A DNA stretch of 64,000 nt from Stenotrophomonas rhizophila (GTDB taxonomy: Bacteria > Pseudomonadota > Gammaproteobacteria > Xanthomonadales > Xanthomonadaceae): assembly GCF_001704155.1 (NCBI RefSeq), contig NZ_CP016294.1, positions 3,159,501 to 3,223,500 of the forward strand, written 5' to 3'. How positions within the stretch are numbered: position 1 is the stretch's first letter; each line of letters begins with the position of its first letter. Below, piece by piece: positions 58,900-64,000 of the stretch. Made by a program: the position numbers and the translations under genes. The notes under the pieces are model-generated. The model did no database searches and was not told where the DNA came from. It saw only the letters and a list, made by a program, of their open reading frames with translations.

Positions 58900-61674
58900 A
58901 TGAACTTTAAGTCCAACAAGCTGCGTGATGCAGTGGTCGTTGCACTGGTCGTCGCGGCCGGCACCGCCACCGCGCAGGCGCAGGAAGCTGCCAATACGAC
59001 CAACCTGGACCGCATCTCGGTCACCGGTTCGCGCATCAAGAGCACCGACATCGAGACCTCGCAGCCGGTGCTGAGCCTGACCCGCGCGGACATCGACAAG
59101 CAGGGCGTGACCTCGGTCGCCGACATCCTGCAGCGCGTCTCCGCCAGCGGCGCCGCACTGAACCGTACCTTCAACAACGGCGGTGACGGCACCTCCGGCA
59201 TCAGCCTGCGCAACCTGGGCAGCCAGCGTACCCTGGTGCTGGTCAACGGCCGCCGTTGGACCACCGGCATCACCGGCAGCGTCGACCTGAACACCATCCC
59301 GACCGCGATGGTCGAGCGCATCGACATCCTGAAGGATGGCGCTTCGACGATCTACGGTTCGGACGCCATCGCCGGCGTGGTGAACATCATCCTGAAGAAG
59401 GATTTCGACGGGGCTGAAGCGAACGTCTACAAGGGCCAGTACAGCGCCGGCGACGGCGAGCGCGAAGCCTATGACTTCACCCTGGGCACCACCACCGACC
59501 GCGCGTCGGTGATGATGGGCGCTTCCTACGTCAAGGAAGGCTCGGTCATGGCCGGCGACCGCGCGATCTCCGCCGGTGGCCCGCCGTTCTTCAGCGGCCA
59601 GAGCAGCACCGGCATCCCGGGCTCGTACATCCGCGGCGGCACCCGCTACGTCATTCTCAATGGCGTGGAAACCGTGTTCGACCCGAACATCCACGGGTAC
59701 AACACCTCGCCGGACAACTACCTGCTGACCCCGCAGGAACGTACCTCGCTGTTCACCACCGGCTCCTACAACATCACCGACAACGTGACGTTCAAGGCCG
59801 AAGCGCTGTACAACGAGCGTAAGTCCGAGCAGCTGCTGGCCGCCATGCCGGTGACCAGCCAGACGCTCAGCGCGCAGAGCATGTACAACCCGTATGGCGT
59901 CAACCTGACCGGCGTGAACCGTCGTTTCAATGAAACCGGCGGCCGTTCGTTCAACCAGAACGTCAAGAACTGGCACTTCTATGGTGGCTTCGAAGGCTTC
60001 TTCGAGTTCGCTGACCGCACCTTCGATTGGGATGCCGGTTACCGCTACGACAAGACCGACGAGAATGTGCTGACCTACGGCCTGTTCAACAAGACCAACC
60101 TGGCCCTGGCCTATGGTCCGTCGCGTATCGACCCGCTCACCGGCAACCCGGTCTGCGTGACCAACACCGGCGCCACCGGCACGATCATTCCGGGCTGCGT
60201 CCCGGTCAACCCGCTGGGTCCGGAAGGTTCGATCTCGCAGGCTGCGATCGACTACACCGCCTTCACCGCGCATGACTCCTCGACCCTCGAGTCGAAGGGC
60301 TACTACGCCAACATCTCCGGCACCATCGTTCCGCTGCCGGCCGGTGACCTGGCCTTCGCAGCCGGTTACGAATACCGCAAGGAAAGCGGCCAGTTCGACC
60401 CGGACGCCTTCATCGCCGCTGGCCTGAGCACCGGCAATGGCGCCAAGCCGACCAAGGGTTCGTACGATCTGGACGAGTTCTACCTGGAACTGTCGATCCC
60501 GGTGCTGGCTGACCTGCCGGGCGCCAAGCTGCTCGACTTCAGTGCGGCCACCCGCTACTCGAAGTTCAGCAACTTCGGCAACACCACCAACAACAAGTTC
60601 GGTTTCCGCTGGAAGCCGATCGACGAACTGATGATCCGTGGTAACTACTCGGAAGGCTTCCGCGCGCCGAGCATCAACGACCTGTTCGCCGGTGATGCCG
60701 ATTCGTTCGAAACCTACGCCGATCCGTGCTCCAGCACCAACGGCCTGCGTGTCGGCGGCGTGGCACAGCAGTGTGCCGACCAGGGCGTTCCGGCCGGCTT
60801 CGTGCAGCCGGGCGCCGGCAGCGGCGCCAACAAGCAGACCCCGGAAGCGTTCACCTGGACCTCGAACCCGGATCTGAAGCCGGAAACCTCGACCAGCAAG
60901 ACGCTGGGCCTGGTGTTCAGCCCGAGCTTCGTGACCGGCCTGAATGTCACCTTGGACTGGTGGCAGATCGAAGTCGAAAACGCGATCACCCGCCCGGCGA
61001 TCAACGACATCATGTCGTACTGCTACGGCGGCACCCCGCAGCAGCAGGCAACGTACTGCGGTCTGATCACGCGTGACCCGAACTACGGCACCGCCGCGCA
61101 GAACGGCGCCATCGTCGACGTGCGCATGCCGCTGCAGAACCTGTCTTCCTACAATGTGGAAGGCTGGGACCTGGGCGTGCAGTACCGTCTGCCGGAAACC
61201 AGCTTCGGCCAGTTCACCTTCACGGTCGATGCCACCTACCTGAGCAAGTGGGAAACCAAGGCTACCGCAGACGCAGACGTCGACGGCCGCCAGGGTAACT
61301 ACCTGGACCAGGATCCGTACTGGCGCATCCGCGGCAACGCGTACCTGGATTGGTCGTACGGCGACTTCGGCGTCAACTACGGTGTGCGCTACAAGTCGGG
61401 CATGACCGAAGATTGCCCGTTCGATCCGTCCGATACCGATGTCTTCGGTTACTGCTCGGATGGCGACAACGGCACCAACCACATCGGTGCGACCACCTAT
61501 CATGACATCCAGTTCCGCTACAACACCCCGTGGAACGGCACCGTCATGCTGGGTCTGAACAACGTGTGGGACAAGGATCCGCCGGTGTCGTACCAGGTGT
61601 CGTACAACATGTTCGACCCGCAGTACGACCTGCCGGGCCGCTACTACTACATGCAGTACAAGCAGAAGTTCTGA
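58900..61674 (+). CDS. TonB-dependent outer-membrane receptor
   Basis: 924 residues. Signal peptide ending AQAQ, a TonB-box-like segment near LDRISVTGSRIK, the plug domain (GISLRNLGSQRTLVLVNGRR, IYGSDAIAGVVNI) and a large 22-strand barrel ending YYYMQYKQKF with the C-terminal Phe. GNYSEGFRAPSINDLF is a conserved barrel stretch. Codon use is more G/T-ending and uniform than neighbours, suggesting high expression. The ligand is unknown; Xanthomonadaceae carry many such receptors for carbohydrates, peptides and iron complexes. It stands alone between its leader and a strong terminator. Confidence 0.93.
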   Translation: MNFKSNKLRDAVVVALVVAAGTATAQAQEAANTTNLDRISVTGSRIKSTDIETSQPVLSLTRADIDKQGVTSVADILQRVSASGAALNRTFNNGGDGTSGISLRNLGSQRTLVLVNGRRWTTGITGSVDLNTIPTAMVERIDILKDGASTIYGSDAIAGVVNIILKKDFDGAEANVYKGQYSAGDGEREAYDFTLGTTTDRASVMMGASYVKEGSVMAGDRAISAGGPPFFSGQSSTGIPGSYIRGGTRYVILNGVETVFDPNIHGYNTSPDNYLLTPQERTSLFTTGSYNITDNVTFKAEALYNERKSEQLLAAMPVTSQTLSAQSMYNPYGVNLTGVNRRFNETGGRSFNQNVKNWHFYGGFEGFFEFADRTFDWDAGYRYDKTDENVLTYGLFNKTNLALAYGPSRIDPLTGNPVCVTNTGATGTIIPGCVPVNPLGPEGSISQAAIDYTAFTAHDSSTLESKGYYANISGTIVPLPAGDLAFAAGYEYRKESGQFDPDAFIAAGLSTGNGAKPTKGSYDLDEFYLELSIPVLADLPGAKLLDFSAATRYSKFSNFGNTTNNKFGFRWKPIDELMIRGNYSEGFRAPSINDLFAGDADSFETYADPCSSTNGLRVGGVAQQCADQGVPAGFVQPGAGSGANKQTPEAFTWTSNPDLKPETSTSKTLGLVFSPSFVTGLNVTLDWWQIEVENAITRPAINDIMSYCYGGTPQQQATYCGLITRDPNYGTAAQNGAIVDVRMPLQNLSSYNVEGWDLGVQYRLPETSFGQFTFTVDATYLSKWETKATADADVDGRQGNYLDQDPYWRIRGNAYLDWSYGDFGVNYGVRYKSGMTEDCPFDPSDTDVFGYCSDGDNGTNHIGATTYHDIQFRYNTPWNGTVMLGLNNVWDKDPPVSYQVSYNMFDPQYDLPGRYYYMQYKQKF

Positions 61675-61702
61675 TCGATCCACTGATCGGTACCTGATGC
61701 AG

Positions 61703-61733
61703 CAACGGCCCCGAAAGGGGCCGTTGTTTTTTT
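61703..61733 (+). terminator. Rho-independent terminator of the receptor gene
   Basis: CAACGGCCCC-GAAA-GGGGCCGTTG, a 10-bp stem with a GNRA-type loop, followed by seven T. Textbook form. Confidence 0.95.
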
Positions 61734-61746
61734 GTGCCATCCATGA

Positions 61747-61771
61747 AAAAGGCCGCATTCCGCGGCCTTTT
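61747..61771 (-). terminator. Rho-independent terminator of the TetR gene
   Basis: AAAAGGCCGC-ATTCC-GCGGCCTTTT; on the minus strand the stem ends in TTTTT, 20 bases after the TetR stop. Confidence 0.85.
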
Positions 61772-61790
61772 CCTTTCCTGTGCAGTGCGC

Positions 61791-62393
61791 TCAACCGATC
61801 GGGATCAGCGTCTCGATCACATGCTCCACATACGCTTCGAAATCCTCGCGCGCCGGCTTGGGCTGCTGCAGCTGCAGCGACAGCTGCAGGAAGCCCACGT
61901 ACGCGGCATACGCCAGGCGTGCGCGGTGCTGCGCGTCGGTGCGGCTCAACCCGGCCTGGCGGAACGACGCCACCAGATACTCCAGGCGACGATGCGAGAC
62001 GCGGTCGATCACCGGGCGCACCATCGGGTGGTCAAGCGCCTTGAGCAGTTCGCTGTAGATGATGTGCGGCTGCACTTCGTGCGCCACTACCTGGAAAAGC
62101 TGGCGCAGGCGCGCACGCGGATCCGGCACGTCTTCCAGGCTGCCGAACACCTGCTCCTGTTCGAACAGCTCCCAGCGCTCCAATGCGGCCTGCAGGAGCG
62201 CATCGCGCGACGGGAAATGCCAATAGAAGCTGCCCTTGGTCACTCCCAGGCGCCTGGCCAGCGGCTCCACCGCGACCGCGCCGACACCCTGTTCAGCGAT
62301 GAGATCCAAGGCGGCCTGCGCCCAGTCTTCCGCGCTCAGGCGGCTGTTGCGGCCGGCTCGGGGCTCGCCGGCGGAAGCTTCAGGTTCATTCAT
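61791..62393 (-). CDS. TetR family regulator
   Basis: 200 residues. The N-terminal helix-turn-helix is VEPLARRLGVTKGSFYWHFPSRDALL, the TetR signature. The C-terminal ligand domain is divergent and its inducer is unknown. Start MNEPEAS at 62393. It faces the hydrolase-fadE operon and probably represses it through the CCATACT repeats, by analogy with lipid-responsive TetR regulators. Confidence 0.9.
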   Translation of the reverse strand: MNEPEASAGEPRAGRNSRLSAEDWAQAALDLIAEQGVGAVAVEPLARRLGVTKGSFYWHFPSRDALLQAALERWELFEQEQVFGSLEDVPDPRARLRQLFQVVAHEVQPHIIYSELLKALDHPMVRPVIDRVSHRRLEYLVASFRQAGLSRTDAQHRARLAYAAYVGFLQLSLQLQQPKPAREDFEAYVEHVIETLIPIG

Positions 62394-62481
62394 GCGCTGA
62401 TTTAACCATACGCCGGGGTCGGTTTGTGTGGAATTGCCCGAAACCGGGGCCGGAAAACCGTGCGCTGCCGGCCCGCACCGG

Positions 62482-62503
62482 GTAGTGCCACGCCCTGCGT
62501 GGC
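62482..62503 (+). repeat. SMAG-type REP hairpin
   Basis: GTAGT head then GCCACGC-CCT-GCGTGGC, between the TetR gene and its target operon. Confidence 0.6.
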
Positions 62504-62519
62504 TGCTTGGGAATACCAA

Positions 62520-62537
62520 CCATACTAGAGAGTATTG
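62520..62537. promoter_or_regulatory. TetR operator candidate, site 1
   Basis: CCATACT-AGAG-AGTATTG, a 7-bp inverted repeat with one mismatch, ending just before the hydrolase ATG. Confidence 0.65.
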
Positions 62538-62539
62538 AC

Positions 62540-63490
62540 ATGCCAGAAGCCAAGTCCATACTAACAAGTATGGTAACTCCCGCCTCCCGCCCATCCGCCC
62601 CCACCGACGAGCGCCTCACCGCCGCGCACGACGCCGTGCTGGCGGCAACCCGCTCGGCCCCCGGGCGCCGGGGCACCGTGCTGTTCGCCCATGGTTTCGG
62701 CCAGACCCGGCACGCCTGGACTGCCACCGCGCAGTCGCTGGCCGCCGCCGGCTACCAGACGCTCGCCTACGATGCACGCGGCCATGGCGACTCGGACTGG
62801 AACCCGGCCACCCTCGCCTATCACGGCGAACAGTTTGCCGATGACCTGATCGTGTTGGCCGGCGAACAACCGCAGCCGCCGATCCTGGTGGCCGCCTCGA
62901 TGGGCGGCCTGTTCGGCCTGCTCGCCGAAGCGCGCTGGCCGGGCTTGTTCTCGGCGATGGTGCTGGTGGATATCACTCCGCGCTGGGACACCGCCGGGGT
63001 CGAAAAGATCCTGATGTTCATGACCGCGCATCCGGAAGGATTCGCTTCACTGGAACACGCGGCCGATGTGATCTCGACCTATCTGCCGCACCGCCCGCGC
63101 AAGTCGGAGGAGTCGCTGCGCGCCCTGCTGCGCGAGGATGGCCACGGGCGCTGGCGCTGGCATTGGGACCCGCGGCTGGTCGCCGAACTGGCGCGCGACA
63201 GCGAACAGCACCAGGACGCGCTTGCAGACGCAGCGCGCCAGGTGAAATGCCCGGTGCTGCTGGTCAGCGGCGGGCGCAGCACGTTGGTCACCCCGCAAAC
63301 GGTGGCCGAATTCCTGGCGTTGGTGCCGCACGCGCGCCACGTGCAGCTGCCGGAGGCCACGCATATGGTCGCCGGCGACGACAACAACGCCTTTACCGCT
63401 ACTGTGTTGGACTATCTGGACGTGTTGCCCTCGGCCTCCGCCGTGGCACAGTCCGCCACAACCGAGCACGTCACCGGAGCACGCTCATGA
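62540..63490 (+). CDS. Alpha/beta hydrolase
   Basis: 316 residues, cytoplasmic. VLFAHGFGQTRHAW forms the oxyanion region, AASMGGLFG the nucleophile elbow with Ser, and the late His is likely in ATHMVAGD; an Asp is less clear. It is an esterase- or lipase-like enzyme. Placement directly upstream of fadE (ATGA overlap) and under a TetR regulator suggests it frees or processes acyl chains for beta-oxidation. ATG at 62540 is used; ATG at 62570 would place operator site 2 in the leader. Confidence 0.85.
   Translation: MPEAKSILTSMVTPASRPSAPTDERLTAAHDAVLAATRSAPGRRGTVLFAHGFGQTRHAWTATAQSLAAAGYQTLAYDARGHGDSDWNPATLAYHGEQFADDLIVLAGEQPQPPILVAASMGGLFGLLAEARWPGLFSAMVLVDITPRWDTAGVEKILMFMTAHPEGFASLEHAADVISTYLPHRPRKSEESLRALLREDGHGRWRWHWDPRLVAELARDSEQHQDALADAARQVKCPVLLVSGGRSTLVTPQTVAEFLALVPHARHVQLPEATHMVAGDDNNAFTATVLDYLDVLPSASAVAQSATTEHVTGARS
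62556..62573. promoter_or_regulatory. TetR operator candidate, site 2
   Basis: CCATACT-AACA-AGTATGG, perfect, exactly 36 bases from site 1 and inside the first codons of the hydrolase gene. Two identical-type sites in phase suggest cooperative binding. Confidence 0.7.
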
Positions 63491-64000
63491 GCATTGTCGT
63501 TCCCTTCCTCGCCATCCTGCTGGCAGGCGCCATCGTCGCCTACCACCGGATGCGGCTGATCACCTGGACGCTCGTCAGCCTGGTGCTGCTGGCGGCCTGC
63601 TGGTTCGTCCCCTATGTCAACCAGACCGCCACCATCGTGGCTACGGCGATCGTCGCCGTCATTGCCGTGCCGCTGCTGCTGCCGTTCATCCGCAAGCCGC
63701 TGCTGACCGCCCCGATGATGAAGGTGTTCCGCAAGGTGCTGCCACCGCTGTCGCAGACCGAGCGCATCGCGCTGGAAACCGGTTCGGTCGGTTTCGAAGG
63801 TGAGCTGTTCACCGGCGACCCGGACTGGAACAAGCTGCTCAACTATCCCAAGCCGCAGCTCACCGCTGAAGAACAGGCCTTCCTGGATGGCCCGGTGGAA
63901 GAACTGTGCGCGATGGTCAACGACTGGGAAATCACCCACGTCTACGCCGACCTGCCGCCGGAGCTGTGGGCTTTCATCAAGAAGAACAAGTTCTTCGGCA
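63487..64000 (+). CDS. fadE: Acyl-CoA dehydrogenase FadE, N-terminal part (runs off the window)
   Basis: The first 171 codons are open to the window end. Two membrane helices (about 1-50 and 55-75) precede the start of the dehydrogenase domain, with SQTERIALETGSVGFEG, LFTGDPDWNKLL and LTAEEQAFLDGPVEELC, then ADLPPELWAFIKK. This N-terminus matches the large membrane-bound FadE of gammaproteobacteria, which starts fatty acid beta-oxidation. The start overlaps the hydrolase stop. Confidence 0.92.
   Translation, partial: MSIVVPFLAILLAGAIVAYHRMRLITWTLVSLVLLAACWFVPYVNQTATIVATAIVAVIAVPLLLPFIRKPLLTAPMMKVFRKVLPPLSQTERIALETGSVGFEGELFTGDPDWNKLLNYPKPQLTAEEQAFLDGPVEELCAMVNDWEITHVYADLPPELWAFIKKNKFFG

Overview
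The window is a stretch of high-GC gammaproteobacterial chromosome, most likely from Stenotrophomonas or a close Xanthomonadaceae relative. The evidence is the protein content, the many GTAG-headed REP hairpins of the SMAG type (654-724, 26104-26126, 42199-42223, 62482-62503), the SAM-I riboswitch on a metX-metB-hom operon, and the AcnD/PrpF form of the methylcitrate cycle. Genes are dense and I saw no phage, insertion sequence, CRISPR array, rRNA or tRNA. Organism assignment is inference. Layout: 0-9 kb holds a ferritin-like protein, an exported Cys-rich protein, and a pbpC / alpha-2-macroglobulin pair (envelope defence and peptidoglycan synthesis). 9-16.8 kb is the propionate module prpB-prpC-acnD-prpF with divergent prpR; its intergenic region has a complete sigma-54 layout (PrpR-type palindrome, IHF consensus, -24/-12 promoter). 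An orphan 846-residue protein of unknown function follows (17.2-19.8 kb). 19.8-26.1 kb is mostly housekeeping: pdxH, a glycerate-kinase-like protein, dodecin, aroK-aroB, a WGR protein, hemE and a DHA2 drug exporter. 26.2-40.2 kb is the most unusual part: four consecutive same-strand genes for very large beta-propeller hybrid sensor kinases. The outer two have complete catalytic motifs. The middle two are translationally coupled and degenerate in complementary ways: one lacks the phosphoacceptor histidine but keeps the ATPase motifs, the other keeps the histidine and a good receiver but has lost the ATPase motifs. They look like two halves of one split kinase. No HPt protein or DNA-binding response regulator lies nearby. 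40.3-64 kb holds a YceI / cytochrome b561 / YceI operon, a glutaredoxin, sdaA, an exported hydrolase, the riboswitch-controlled methionine operon, an M23 peptidase, prfC, a hemolysin III-like protein, a non-coding region with two long hairpins sharing a 37-bp core, an AsmA-like protein, an mtgA-glycosyltransferase-CBS operon, hslO, an exported barrel-like protein, a TonB-dependent receptor, and a TetR regulator facing an alpha/beta hydrolase-fadE operon that runs off the end. Gene starts were chosen from start codons, ribosome binding sites, operon overlaps and family length; alternatives are noted in the entries.
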